This document shows positions 1 to 9,207 of a stretch of 64,000 nucleotides of DNA, piece after piece; within the stretch, counting starts at the first letter, position 1, and every line of letters starts with the position of its first letter. Made by a program: the position numbers and the translations under genes. The stretch comes from an uncultured bacterium (lineage in GTDB: Bacteria > DRYD01): assembly GCA_937139605.1 (NCBI GenBank), contig CAKZQG010000011.1:15481-79480 (forward strand), read 5' to 3'. The notes beneath the pieces are model-generated. The model was not told where the DNA came from. It searched no databases and was given only the letters and a program-made list of their open reading frames with translations.

Positions 1-148
1 ATATACTCCCATCAGGAAATTTTATATTTAATACTTTAAACTCAACATTACATAATGGACATCTCCTAACTATATTTTCTCTTCCCTTTGATGGATTATC
101 AATACTATTAATATCATTAATAATATCTTTTATTAGATCTTTAAACAT
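1..148 (-). CDS. partial small zinc-ribbon-like protein
   Basis: An open frame starts at ATG 148 and runs off the left edge, giving 49 visible residues. A good ribosome binding site (AGGGAGG) lies just upstream. The visible part has a charged helix (about residues 1-25) and then RRCPLCNVEFKV, half of a CxxC zinc knuckle. No partner cysteines are visible because the gene is cut. The function is unknown. It lies upstream of htrA in the opposite sense of reading order, so it is the next gene downstream of htrA on the minus strand. The zinc-ribbon reading rests on one CxxC only. Confidence 0.5.
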   Translation of the reverse strand, partial: MFKDLIKDIINDINSIDNPSKGRENIVRRCPLCNVEFKVLNIKFPDGSI

Positions 149-240
149 TAAATTTTCCCTCCTTACATAATATTAAAAAAATGATTTATAAAAAGTTTTA
201 TAAAATTTAAAGAAATCATAAAATATTATATAAAAAATTA

Positions 241-1392
241 TCATTTAGATCCTAAGACGACATTTCTTGATAGTTTTTTATTTAATCTAATAATATCAAT
301 TTTAATGTTATCACCTGGTTTATATTTTTCAAGGATTTTTCTAAAGTAAATTGTATTTTTAACTATTTCTGAGTTAATAGCATAGATAATATCTCCTTTT
401 TTAAGTCCTGCTTTATCAGCCGGTCCATCTGTTTCTATTTCCTTTATCATAACCCCATCAGAAATATTTATCCCTAAAAATCTAATTATTTCAGGAGTTA
501 AATCAGCAACTTCAACTCCTAAATTAGATCTAATGACTTTACCGAAAGTCTCTAAATCTTTAATTATTTTTTGAGCTTTATTAGATGGTATAGCAAATCC
601 GATTCCTTGAGCACCAACTGCAACTGCCGTATTAACTCCTACTACTTTTGCATTTAAATCAACCAGTGGCCCCCCTGAATTTCCGGGGTTTATTGGAGCA
701 TCTGTTTGTAATAAATCTTCTAAATGCAAATTTCCTACATCTACTGTTCTATTTTTAGCAGAAATAACCCCAACTGTAGCACTATAATCAAAGCCATATG
801 GATTACCTACTGCGATAACCCATTCCCCAATTTTTATATTATCTGAATCATCAAATTCCAAGGCAGGTAATTTTATATTTTTATCAGTTATATCTAATTT
901 AATAAGTGCTAAATCGGTAAAAGGATCGCTACCTACAACATTTGCTTTATATTTAACATTAGAATCTGGGAAAGTAATATAAATTTCTTTAGCTTTTTCT
1001 ATAACGTGGTTATTAGTAACAAGGTAGTATTTATTAGAATCAATAATGAAAGCTGATCCAATTCCTTGGCCTTTAAACATTTTATTCCAATCAGGGCCGA
1101 AAAAGTACTTAAAAAAATCGTCCCAATCTTTAGACCATGGGGTATCAGAAGTTATAACATCTACCCGAGCTACCGCCGGCTTAACTTCTTCTATAACTTT
1201 AACAAAAGTATTTTTATCTGCTTCTTTTAGAACCACTGTCTGTTTATATAAAACATTTGTACTAGATGTGGTTTTATTAATATTATTTTGATTTTTAACT
1301 AAATTGAAAGTAAATAAAGAACCTATTATACCCCCAATAATTGAGCCAACTATTACTGAAATTACCACTAATAAAAATAGCCTTTTATCCAT
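241..1392 (-). CDS. htrA: HtrA/DegP-like serine protease with PDZ domain
   Basis: A membrane-anchored trypsin-like protease of the S1C (HtrA/DegQ) family, which degrades misfolded envelope proteins. An N-terminal transmembrane anchor (about residues 5-28) is followed by the protease domain. The triad is visible: His in TNNHVI (about 128), Asp in DPFTDLALI (about 159) and Ser in GNSGGP (about 238). One PDZ domain (about 290-375) contains GPADKAGLKKGDII. The length of 383 residues is normal for a one-PDZ family member. It follows the prepilin operon on the same strand with a gap of about 100 bp, so it may be separately transcribed. The family assignment is firm; the specific role is inferred. 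Confidence 0.95.
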   Translation of the reverse strand: MDKRLFLLVVISVIVGSIIGGIIGSLFTFNLVKNQNNINKTTSSTNVLYKQTVVLKEADKNTFVKVIEEVKPAVARVDVITSDTPWSKDWDDFFKYFFGPDWNKMFKGQGIGSAFIIDSNKYYLVTNNHVIEKAKEIYITFPDSNVKYKANVVGSDPFTDLALIKLDITDKNIKLPALEFDDSDNIKIGEWVIAVGNPYGFDYSATVGVISAKNRTVDVGNLHLEDLLQTDAPINPGNSGGPLVDLNAKVVGVNTAVAVGAQGIGFAIPSNKAQKIIKDLETFGKVIRSNLGVEVADLTPEIIRFLGINISDGVMIKEIETDGPADKAGLKKGDIIYAINSEIVKNTIYFRKILEKYKPGDNIKIDIIRLNKKLSRNVVLGSK

Positions 1393-1489
1393 GATAATTT
1401 AAAAAATAAGCAAACAAAAAATAACTTTACTTCTCTATTTATTTTAGTTCTATATTTTTTATTAATTTTCCTTTTTAATCAATCAATTT

Positions 1490-4021
1490 TTATTTATTTA
1501 ATTCAAATCTAACTATATCATAAAGAATAACCCTTTTACTACCAACAACAACGTACCAATCTGTTCTATTAACTCTAGGTATAGCAATACCCAAATCACC
1601 ATTATCAGAAGCTATCATTTCTGTTTGAGAAAAACCAATTATTCTATTATTATCATTTGGATCAACAACACCTTCAACTGAAGCAAAATTGGCAAGATAT
1701 CTTCCATACCATAACAATTTTTGATCACTTACAATAGAATTTTTAAAATCTTCATATTCAATATTTTTAAATCTTCCGCCATCCATTAACCATCTATAAA
1801 TATCCCTATCAGGAATAGTTAAAGATCCTTTATAAGATATAATATTAGCTGATAATAAGTATTTTCTATTATCATTACTTATTCCATAGTTATTAAAATA
1901 GTCATCAGCATTTTTATAATTTAAAATTACATAATTTTGGGAAATTATATTTAAAGGTTTAAGTGGGATTCTTAAATTAGGATTATTAGGATTAGAAGTG
2001 CTTCTTACAAAATTAGATAACCTATTATCATTAGGATTATTATACCATTCATATCCTATAAATCCAGTTACCTCATTATTATCTTTCTTAAAATTAAAAT
2101 CACTATCTCTAAAGTTCTGGATAATTACATTTCCTTCTAACGCTCTAACTACTTGTTTTCTATTATCCCAATTAGTATCACTTTCAGAAGGTATAATATA
2201 TTTTGCTTGGTTACTAGCTGTACCCAAGGATATTTGGCCATCATTTGGATTAAAACTCGATGGTATGTACCATGCACCTACTTCATTTATTGAATTTTGA
2301 TCATAAAAATTTCTATTATTTAAGTTATCTGTATTACCAAACCTAGTAGCAACCACAGTTAAATCAAAAGGTCTAGGATCATTAGGATTATTATTATTTA
2401 AGTAATATAATCCGTTATTATTAGAACCATTAGGCATAATAACAACATTTCCTCCATTAACATGTATAGCCGCTAATGAAACTCTTTCAGTTTTATCTAA
2501 TTTATTTAAATCAATTATTATTTCATTGTTTTGTGCCTTAGCTTTGTTGTTATCTACTTGATCTTGCCCAACTTTACCTGGTAAGTTTGAAATATTCTTA
2601 AGTAATTCTTTATAATTGACTTTACTTTTACTATATCCTCCTACTGCAAAAATCCTTAATTTATCACCTTCAGGTACTATATAAACAGTAGCATATTTAG
2701 GGGGGTAAGAATTTACAATAGCCCTAGCGGTATCGTTAATAGGCATAAAATTATTATTATTATCAGTAGGCCATATCATTTCTATTAAACCACCAGTAGC
2801 TGGTGCTCTAGTAATTTCTCCATTACTATTAGAACCAACTAAAATAGCTTTTGTACTATCTATATTTATAGTAACTATATTAGCATTAGAATCAATTTCC
2901 TTTATTTTTTCTGTAATTTTTTGTATATCTAGATTTCCTTGGTTATTAGCTCCTGGTATTTTTCCATTATTATAAGCATTATTATTATTAACATCTTTTG
3001 TTTTATAGTTTTTAATAGAAAAATCATTTGCATTAGCTAAATTATTTTGATTAACAAAAACATTGACATATCCAGTAGCAGAACCTCCTGACACTAACCT
3101 ATCAGGAGTAGTCCCATCCCAAACACCTGTTAGTCCTGAAGTATTAATAGCAGGACTATTACTAACGTTTCTAAAAGCACTACCTACATCATTGGGATTT
3201 AAATTAGGAGTGGATAAATCTCCTTTTATTTCATATCCGTTGGTTATACCAACTGATTTATCAATATTATTAACAGAACTAAGAGCAACAAAAGGGTCAG
3301 CAGCAAAAGGTACCCACATCATCGGATGCTTTACAAATAAAGCCGTATTAGTAGAAATATTATAAGGGGTTCTTTGAACTACAGTAGCTATTGCCCTACC
3401 ACTATACCTTATTTGATTATAATTTAAATTACCAACAATATTATCAAACGTACCATTAGGTACATTATTTAATTGCGCTACAACTGTATTAATAATTATA
3501 TCATAAGAAGGAACGGATATTAGGAAATTATTAACACTTACAACATTATTATTATTGTCTCGAACTATACCAATATTTCTAGAGATATTTATTCTATTTA
3601 AAACCCATAATCCATTATTACTCTCTCTGTAATATAAATTCATATCTCTACCAGTACTATCATTAAGTTGAATAATTATATTCTGATTATATCTACCAAT
3701 CCAATATGGATTATGGGGATCATTGCTAAGGGTTTTAAATCTATTATTAGGATTACCAGGCTCAAAAGGATCTAAATTAATATTAATATTATCTCTATCG
3801 GTATTATAAATATTTCCCATAATTAAAGGGCTTATAACAATATCTAATGTAGTTCTAAGATATTGTGAATATAGAGAAGCTTGCCGTTCTTTTGTTTCAG
3901 ATAATATCTGTTTTCTTGATACTGCATACATTAACGACATAAATACACTAACTATAACCAACGTAAATAAAACTATAATCAAAGCTGCTCCTTTATTTTT
4001 ATTTTTTCTAAGAAATTTCAT
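1490..4021 (-). CDS. large PilX/GspK-like pilus assembly protein
   Basis: The N-terminus has a short basic leader, then GAALIIVLFTLVIVSVF, the hydrophobic helix typical of PilX-type minor pilins, which lack the Glu5 of major pilins. The rest (about 800 residues) is very rich in Asn and has no repeat or catalytic motif that I can name. It is the last gene of a three-gene prepilin cluster, 16 nt after the PilW-like gene. I chose the ATG at 4021 because AGGGGG lies 8 nt upstream; a GTG three codons earlier falls against the binding site. At about 843 residues it is far larger than usual PilX proteins (150-200), so it may be an adhesive or tip pilin. Confidence 0.7.
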   Translation of the reverse strand: MKFLRKNKNKGAALIIVLFTLVIVSVFMSLMYAVSRKQILSETKERQASLYSQYLRTTLDIVISPLIMGNIYNTDRDNININLDPFEPGNPNNRFKTLSNDPHNPYWIGRYNQNIIIQLNDSTGRDMNLYYRESNNGLWVLNRINISRNIGIVRDNNNNVVSVNNFLISVPSYDIIINTVVAQLNNVPNGTFDNIVGNLNYNQIRYSGRAIATVVQRTPYNISTNTALFVKHPMMWVPFAADPFVALSSVNNIDKSVGITNGYEIKGDLSTPNLNPNDVGSAFRNVSNSPAINTSGLTGVWDGTTPDRLVSGGSATGYVNVFVNQNNLANANDFSIKNYKTKDVNNNNAYNNGKIPGANNQGNLDIQKITEKIKEIDSNANIVTINIDSTKAILVGSNSNGEITRAPATGGLIEMIWPTDNNNNFMPINDTARAIVNSYPPKYATVYIVPEGDKLRIFAVGGYSKSKVNYKELLKNISNLPGKVGQDQVDNNKAKAQNNEIIIDLNKLDKTERVSLAAIHVNGGNVVIMPNGSNNNGLYYLNNNNPNDPRPFDLTVVATRFGNTDNLNNRNFYDQNSINEVGAWYIPSSFNPNDGQISLGTASNQAKYIIPSESDTNWDNRKQVVRALEGNVIIQNFRDSDFNFKKDNNEVTGFIGYEWYNNPNDNRLSNFVRSTSNPNNPNLRIPLKPLNIISQNYVILNYKNADDYFNNYGISNDNRKYLLSANIISYKGSLTIPDRDIYRWLMDGGRFKNIEYEDFKNSIVSDQKLLWYGRYLANFASVEGVVDPNDNNRIIGFSQTEMIASDNGDLGIAIPRVNRTDWYVVVGSKRVILYDIVRFELNK

Positions 4022-4037
4022 ATAACTCACCCCCTAA

Positions 4038-4997
4038 TTATATTACTCTCTTATATTTCAGTGTAACTAAAAAAGTCTTTTTCAACTCTAAAATCCTCCT
4101 ATTTCTTCTCGGATTATTTATCCATATACTCACGTTAATTATTAAATTAATTGGATCAGTAAGTATAGCTCCATTAGGTAGATTATCCCAATATGTACCA
4201 TGTAAAGAAGTTAGAATTTCAGTTGCTCCTCTGATAGGAATTCTTTGAATAATAATTTCAAATTGATATCTACCACTTCTATCATAAAAAGGTACCTCCC
4301 TAGATAAATCTAGTAAATCTTTTGATCTTAAAATATCTACAGCTAGGAAATTTTTTAAATTTAATAAATTATTGTACCTTTGTTCTTGAGAAATATAGGA
4401 TTGTCCCCTTAAAGCAATATTCAATTGATTATCTTTAAATACATAATACCATCTAATTCTCCTGCTATTTGGTTCTGCTTGATTAACTAAAGCTACTGGT
4501 AAAATTTCTCTCTGTGGATTTAGTGATCGATGAATAATTCTCCTCAAAATATTATTTTGCTCAATAGATAAAGCAGCTACCCTATTTATAGTTGTATTAC
4601 CTTCAGTATCTGGGTAAATATAAATTAAAGGATTTTGATTCAAATTAACTTCCCTTTGAAAAATATTAGGCTGAATAACACAAGTAGGGAAATAATGAGG
4701 ATTAATAAAAGCTTTATTATTATTATTATCTATATCAATACTTGATTCTATTGATTCCCAGGTATCTAAAGGAACTTCTAGATTAGAAGCATTCAATTCA
4801 TCTTTAATTGTTTTTTCAATTAAAGATAAATATTCATTCATTCTTGCTTTTTCAATGGATGCTTTATTTTGCTGAATAACAGAACTAAAAACTTGAATAA
4901 ATATTAATATTATTACCAAAAATATAACAGCTGCAATTATAATTTCAACTAATGTAAAACCTTTTTTATTTTTTATTTTATTTTTAAATGAAATCAT
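4038..4997 (-). CDS. PilW-like prepilin
   Basis: This is a type IV pilin-like or type II secretion pseudopilin precursor. The leader KNKKGFTLVEIIIAAVIFLVIILIF shows the peptidase cleavage site (Gly before Phe), Glu5 and the hydrophobic helix. The 319-residue length and the middle-gene position suggest PilW. The remainder is a globular domain without named motifs. It lies between the PilV-like and PilX-like genes with gaps of 29 and 16 nt, so the three are probably one operon. The prepilin class is certain; whether the machine is a pilus, a competence system or a secretion system cannot be told here. Confidence 0.85.
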   Translation of the reverse strand: MISFKNKIKNKKGFTLVEIIIAAVIFLVIILIFIQVFSSVIQQNKASIEKARMNEYLSLIEKTIKDELNASNLEVPLDTWESIESSIDIDNNNNKAFINPHYFPTCVIQPNIFQREVNLNQNPLIYIYPDTEGNTTINRVAALSIEQNNILRRIIHRSLNPQREILPVALVNQAEPNSRRIRWYYVFKDNQLNIALRGQSYISQEQRYNNLLNLKNFLAVDILRSKDLLDLSREVPFYDRSGRYQFEIIIQRIPIRGATEILTSLHGTYWDNLPNGAILTDPINLIINVSIWINNPRRNRRILELKKTFLVTLKYKRVI

Positions 4998-5026
4998 ACT
5001 TATATTCCTTATTATTTTATAATTTA

Positions 5027-5611
5027 CTAAAATGCTACTATTCTTGAAATTCTTATTTCTCGAAATCTCTGTAAATCCCTCGGATTATTTTGGTATAAAA
5101 TTACAACATGTACCTGATAAATACCGTTGCTTATTCTAGAAACTCCTATATAAGAATTTAATAATTGATTAGTTCCAAATCTAATTACTCTACCTTTATG
5201 TGTAAAATTATTATTTAAAGGGTCATTTATAGTATTAGCTAATCCAATCCTTAAGATATTTGCTCCTCTACTCAAAATATCATTAGCATTATAAATAATA
5301 AATCTACTATTAATAACATTAATCTGATTTCCAGCTACAAAATCAGAAATTGAATATATATTATTATTAGGATCTTCTCTTGAAATAGTTGGATCGGCAA
5401 ATTTATCAGTAGGAGGAAAAGAACAAACATAATCTAATATCCCTTCTCCAATTTTAGAAATTTCACTTCTTATTTGGGCATTAAGTAGGAGTTTTTGACT
5501 CCCTAAAGCAGATAATCCTAAAATAGCTAAAATCAAAGCTAATAAATTAACCGCTATTACCACTTCTATCAAACTAAAACCTATAAAAACCTTTTTTATA
5601 ACTTTCTTCAT
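5027..5611 (-). CDS. PilV-like prepilin
   Basis: This is the first gene of the minor-pilin operon. The N-terminus KKVFIGFSLIEVVIAVNLLALILAI carries the GF processing site, Glu5 and the membrane helix expected of a prepilin cleaved by PilD. Its 194 residues fit PilV or GspI-type minor pilins. The ATG at 5611 has AGGAGGGG about 10 nt upstream. The upstream spacer is shared with a divergently transcribed gene that starts at 5760. No peptidase, ATPase or secretin gene is present in the window. Confidence 0.85.
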   Translation of the reverse strand: MKKVIKKVFIGFSLIEVVIAVNLLALILAILGLSALGSQKLLLNAQIRSEISKIGEGILDYVCSFPPTDKFADPTISREDPNNNIYSISDFVAGNQINVINSRFIIYNANDILSRGANILRIGLANTINDPLNNNFTHKGRVIRFGTNQLLNSYIGVSRISNGIYQVHVVILYQNNPRDLQRFREIRISRIVAF

Positions 5612-5759
5612 ATAACCAAAAACCCCTCCTATTATATTAATTATAAAAAACTTTTTTAAAATCCCTATAATCTTTTACATTTTTTAACATTTTTTTTACA
5701 AAATTTTATTAGGGATAAAATCCTAAAAATAAGAATAAATAAAAAGGGGTGATAAAATT

Positions 5760-6161
5760 ATGGATATAAATAATATAAATAATTTTAAAGACTTCAAAAT
5801 AGGGGATAATAAATTAAAAAATAAATTATCAGAAGGTTCAAGCATAGAAAATATTATACCTAAAAATACTACAGAAAATTTCAAAGATAATTTAGAAATA
5901 AAAGATAATATAACAATTATTCCTGAAAGCAATTTCCAAAACGAACTAAATAATAATGAAATTCAAAATAAAGATAATAAAAATTTAAATACTTTTGAAA
6001 GCGATTTACAAACAGTACCAAAAAACTTAACTTTATTTGAAATAGAAAATGAACCTAATTTCGTAAATAAAACTCCAAAAAATAATGTAATAAAAACCTT
6101 TGGGCCAACTAATTTTCCAAATAACCCCGAAGAAATGTTCATAAACCCTAAATACCTATAA
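5760..6161 (+). CDS. small Asn-rich hypothetical protein
   Basis: I do not recognise this 133-residue protein. It is very polar, rich in Asn, Lys and Glu, with no membrane segment or signal peptide, and is probably largely disordered. An AGGGG-type binding site lies about 9 nt before the ATG. The start MDINNINNF resembles the starts of the hydrophobic Gly-rich proteins at 50985 and 51799. Its promoter region contains TTTAACATTTTTTTT, also found near the flagellar genes. It faces away from the pilin operon and converges on the peptidase C26 gene. Confidence 0.55.
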   Translation: MDINNINNFKDFKIGDNKLKNKLSEGSSIENIIPKNTTENFKDNLEIKDNITIIPESNFQNELNNNEIQNKDNKNLNTFESDLQTVPKNLTLFEIENEPNFVNKTPKNNVIKTFGPTNFPNNPEEMFINPKYL

Positions 6162-6490
6162 AAAATAAAATAGCTAAAAAATATTTCAATTTATATTTAA
6201 GTTAAGTATTAGTAATAAATTAGTCAATATCAATAAAGGAAGCTAGGAGCTAATAAATTAATAAAAAAATTATGTATTACTTTTAATTAGTTTTCTTTTA
6301 GTCGTTGCTGTTATTATTTCTGATATTTTCATATACTCTAGACTCACCTGTCATAGACAAAATATCCACTAAGATCTAGGCTATTTACTCTACCCACAGG
6401 TTTAAAAAAATAAACAATTTAATCTAGTTACACGTTAAAATGAGAAACAAAAAATTTTATTCTTATTTTAATTCAATAATAATTAAAAAA
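6162..6490. other. 329-bp convergent spacer with long hairpin
   Basis: No gene is seen here. The spacer lies between two convergent genes. At 6346-6401 it contains a long imperfect hairpin: ACCTGT pairs with ACAGGT, and TAGACAAAATA pairs with TATTTACTCTA in 9 of 11 positions, around a loop containing AGATCT. Neither strand ends in a clear T-run, so it is not a standard terminator. It could be a small RNA or a processing or 3'-end structure. Confidence 0.4.
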
Positions 6491-7228
6491 TTAATAATTT
6501 ATTAAATTAATGAAGTACTTTATCAAAGGTAGCTGGTTATTAATAATTTCTTTTTGTTCTGGATGATATTGAACTGCTAAAATTGGATAATTATTATGTC
6601 TTATTATTTCAATTACTCCATCTTTAGCAAGCGCGAGGATCTCAAAGTTATCTGCTAATTTTTTTATAGCTTGATGATGCCTTGAATTAACCAATTTTAA
6701 TTCATTTACATCATTGACTATTTCTTTCAGTTCTTCAAAAAATTTACCATAGATAACATGTCGTAATTTTCTTCTTGCATTAAAATCTTGGATTTCCGGG
6801 TAAATTTTATGAGAATTATCTATTACAATCCCTTTTACATCATATGGTAAATGCTGAAACAAAGTACCTTTAAAATAAACATTTATAACCTGTATTCCTC
6901 TACAAATCCCAAAAATTGGGACTTTTTTATGATATTTTTCTAATAATTCCAACTCAAATTCATCTCTATTCTTATCAAATTTATATAAATCTTCTTCATA
7001 TAAAACATTAGAATTATAGAATTCAGGATAAACATCAACACCCCCACTTAAAATAATAATTACACTACCTTCTAAATCATTCACATTAGATTCTTCATAA
7101 AAAAAATACTTAGTTTCAAAATTCTTATTAAACTTTTTATTAAATTCCTCTGTTATCAAATTAGCAAATTCCAAATATTCATGAAATACAATTTCATTAA
7201 CATTTTTAGCTAAAACCAAAGATATCAT
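6491..7228 (-). CDS. class I glutamine amidotransferase-like peptidase C26
   Basis: A glutaminase-fold hydrolase of the peptidase C26 family (PuuD-like gamma-glutamyl hydrolases). The nucleophile elbow FGICRGIQ holds the Cys, and the His-Glu pair is in QYHPEQ near the C-terminus. VNSRHHQAI is the usual C26 loop. The 246-residue length is normal. I chose the ATG at 7228 because AGGGGGG precedes it; a GTG three codons earlier sits on the binding site. It ends a run of minus-strand genes, 27 bp after the flotillin-like gene. No polyamine genes are near, so the gamma-glutamyl-GABA substrate is only a family inference. Confidence 0.85.
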   Translation of the reverse strand: MISLVLAKNVNEIVFHEYLEFANLITEEFNKKFNKNFETKYFFYEESNVNDLEGSVIIILSGGVDVYPEFYNSNVLYEEDLYKFDKNRDEFELELLEKYHKKVPIFGICRGIQVINVYFKGTLFQHLPYDVKGIVIDNSHKIYPEIQDFNARRKLRHVIYGKFFEELKEIVNDVNELKLVNSRHHQAIKKLADNFEILALAKDGVIEIIRHNNYPILAVQYHPEQKEIINNQLPLIKYFINLINY

Positions 7229-7255
7229 ATAAAACACCCCCCTAATAAAAATAAA

Positions 7256-8125
7256 TTAATAAATTTTAAATATTACTTTCAAAATCTTTAATCCTAAATC
7301 CTGTAGCTGCTCATTTATTTTTTTTATTAATTCTAATTCCAAATCACCTTTTATTTTATTTATTATATCTTCATAATAAATATTACTAAACTCTTTTACA
7401 AGTATTTTATCTATAAATTGAATAAGAAAAGAAGAAAGGTCAAAATTAAGATTTTTTACAAATTTTGAAATATCAATAATCTCGAGAATAAAATTAGAAT
7501 CCATATTGCATTTCTTTGAATCTAAAGTATAATATGTACTATTTATTTTTAAATTGATATTAGATAATACTTTTTCAACAATTCCTTTAGTATCTATTAT
7601 ATTATTGATAACAGAGTTATCAACTATAAATCCATTTTTGCCTAATTCAGCAACAAATATTTTATTTAAAATAGATATAACTTCTTCTTTATCATATAAT
7701 AATTGATTCAAAGTAGATAAAGATATAGCTTCTTGCGCACATTCTAATAAAATTTTCTCGAGAATTTCATTTATTTCTTTATCACTTTTATTTAAAAATC
7801 TTTCAGCATACTTTAAAATATCATCACTATAACCATGTACTTTAACACTAAAAGAAAAATCACATACAACTGGAACCCCATCCTTAGTTAAAACTTCATT
7901 AGTTTTTAAATTTATCAATCTAGATTCTAATGATATTTCAAAGGCTTGTTGAAGCATTGGTAAAACAACAGTCCCACCACCCTTTATAACTTTTCTTTCC
8001 CCAAAACCAAAAACAATCAACGCCTTATTTATAGGAACTTTTTTATACATACTTAATAGCGTATTAATCAAAATTAGCAAAATAAGGATTAATATAATTA
8101 TAGCTATTAAAACAAAAGTACTCAT
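7256..8125 (-). CDS. SPFH/flotillin-like membrane protein
   Basis: An N-terminal membrane helix (about residues 3-27) is followed by NKALIVFGFGERKVIKGGGTVVLPMLQQ, the opening of an SPFH (band 7) domain as in flotillins. Next comes LINLKTNEVLTKDGVPVVCDFSFSVKV, also typical. At 289 residues it is shorter than flotillins (over 400) and lacks their long EA-rich coiled coil; the C-terminal third is unlike flotillin. Such proteins scaffold membrane microdomains. It lies in a close series with rpmI and nuoJ upstream and the C26 gene downstream. Confidence 0.7.
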   Translation of the reverse strand: MSTFVLIAIIILILILLILINTLLSMYKKVPINKALIVFGFGERKVIKGGGTVVLPMLQQAFEISLESRLINLKTNEVLTKDGVPVVCDFSFSVKVHGYSDDILKYAERFLNKSDKEINEILEKILLECAQEAISLSTLNQLLYDKEEVISILNKIFVAELGKNGFIVDNSVINNIIDTKGIVEKVLSNINLKINSTYYTLDSKKCNMDSNFILEIIDISKFVKNLNFDLSSFLIQFIDKILVKEFSNIYYEDIINKIKGDLELELIKKINEQLQDLGLKILKVIFKIY

Positions 8126-8149
8126 ATTTTTTTATTATTCTTTTAATTA

Positions 8150-8338
8150 TTATGGATTATAATAGACAATTTGCTCAATAGAGTATTTTTCGGGAGGATA
8201 AGATTCTTCTAATTGAATAATTCTATTAGCAATTATATCTGCTAAATCTTCTAAAGTACCTACTTTTTCTAACTGATATTCTTCAGAATAAATTTCATTA
8301 TTAGTTTCATTATCTATTATAACTAATTTAACTATCAT
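8150..8338 (-). CDS. small hypothetical protein
   Basis: A 62-residue acidic protein without cysteines, membrane segments or recognised motifs. The pattern (a beta hairpin MIVKLVIIDNETNNEIYSEEY, then a helix around EDLADIIANRIIQLEE) looks like a compact folded alpha-beta domain. It lies 21 nt after rpmI and 24 nt before the flotillin-like gene, so it is co-transcribed. The function is unknown. Confidence 0.6.
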   Translation of the reverse strand: MIVKLVIIDNETNNEIYSEEYQLEKVGTLEDLADIIANRIIQLEESYPPEKYSIEQIVYYNP

Positions 8339-8359
8339 TTAGAAAATAAAAATAAAAAA

Positions 8360-8569
8360 TTATTTAGGTAGGATATTAGATAGAGTTTTATAGGCGTATT
8401 TAGGGATTTCCACGTATAGTTTTTGTCTTCGTTTAGTAGCTTTAGATTTTTTTCTTCTTAAGTGTCCGCAACCCGTATTAGTTTGTTTATGTAAGATCTT
8501 TCCAGTAGCTGTTATTTTAAATCTTTTAACTAATGCTCTTTTAGTTTTTAATTTAGCTTTTTTAGCCAT
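8360..8569 (-). CDS. rpmI: 50S ribosomal protein L35
   Basis: L35 of the large ribosomal subunit. The sequence is short (69 residues) and strongly basic, with KTKRALVKRFKITATGKILHKQ matching the L35 core (AAKRFKxTGSGKIKR in others), then an RRKKSKATKRRQK tail. A binding site TGGAGGGAA lies before the ATG. The usual neighbours infC and rplT are absent; here it lies between nuoJ and a small unknown gene, which is unusual for this conserved cluster. Confidence 0.9.
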   Translation of the reverse strand: MAKKAKLKTKRALVKRFKITATGKILHKQTNTGCGHLRRKKSKATKRRQKLYVEIPKYAYKTLSNILPK

Positions 8570-8604
8570 TATATTTCCCTCCAGTTTTTGTTTATTATTT
8601 ATAA

Positions 8605-9147
8605 TTATTCTTTTTTAGCTATACTAACGGCTGCTAGTATAGCTGCTAATATTAAAATCCCTGCTAATTCAAATAATAAAAAGAATTTTCCACCGTTTAT
8701 AAGATTATCTTCTTTGTATATATTAAAAAATGCGTTAGCAAAATGTGATAAAGTTAGCTTTATATTATTAACAGTAATTTTTCCAATAGAAAAGAGATCA
8801 TAAAAAATGAAAAAGAATACTGTAAAAAACGCTAATATAAGGAAAACTGCTAAAGCGGCAGCCCAAGAATAATGAGGTTTAAAATCAATAAGTGAAGCAT
8901 CTTGTAAAGATTTTATCTTAGCTGGCGAATGCATTATTGCAAATAATATTAAAATCGCAATAGCTCCAGCATAAATTATTAGCTGAACTACTGCCAAAAA
9001 CTCAGCACCTAAAAGTAAATAAACTCCACCTAAGAATATAAACGCAAAAACTAACGCAGTAGCAGCCCTAAAAATATCCCTATTAAACACAGCTACTAAA
9101 CTAAAAATCCCTATCAATGTTAATAACAATAAATAAATCGTCTTCAT
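8605..9147 (-). CDS. nuoJ: NADH-quinone oxidoreductase subunit J
   Basis: A membrane subunit of respiratory complex I (NuoJ/ND6). It has 180 residues and five hydrophobic helices. The family signature GGVYLLLGAEFLAVVQLIIYAGAIAILILFAIM, with the conserved Gly-Ala stretch and pi-bulge region, is clear at about residues 40-72. No other nuo gene lies in the window, so complex I genes are dispersed in this genome or this is an isolated copy. It precedes rpmI by 35 bp on the same strand. Confidence 0.9.
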   Translation of the reverse strand: MKTIYLLLLTLIGIFSLVAVFNRDIFRAATALVFAFIFLGGVYLLLGAEFLAVVQLIIYAGAIAILILFAIMHSPAKIKSLQDASLIDFKPHYSWAAALAVFLILAFFTVFFFIFYDLFSIGKITVNNIKLTLSHFANAFFNIYKEDNLINGGKFFLLFELAGILILAAILAAVSIAKKE

Positions 9148-9207
9148 AATTTTATTATTATATATTTTATCTAAAAAACCTCCTAAAAAAATAAATATAT
9201 TTAAAGT

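Noticed and set aside
3063-3365. Plus-strand frame inside the PilX-like gene
   Set aside because: It lies wholly within a real minus-strand gene, shows no motif and has no binding site. The same holds for frames at 1046, 1998, 25034, 28826, 34341 and 52730.
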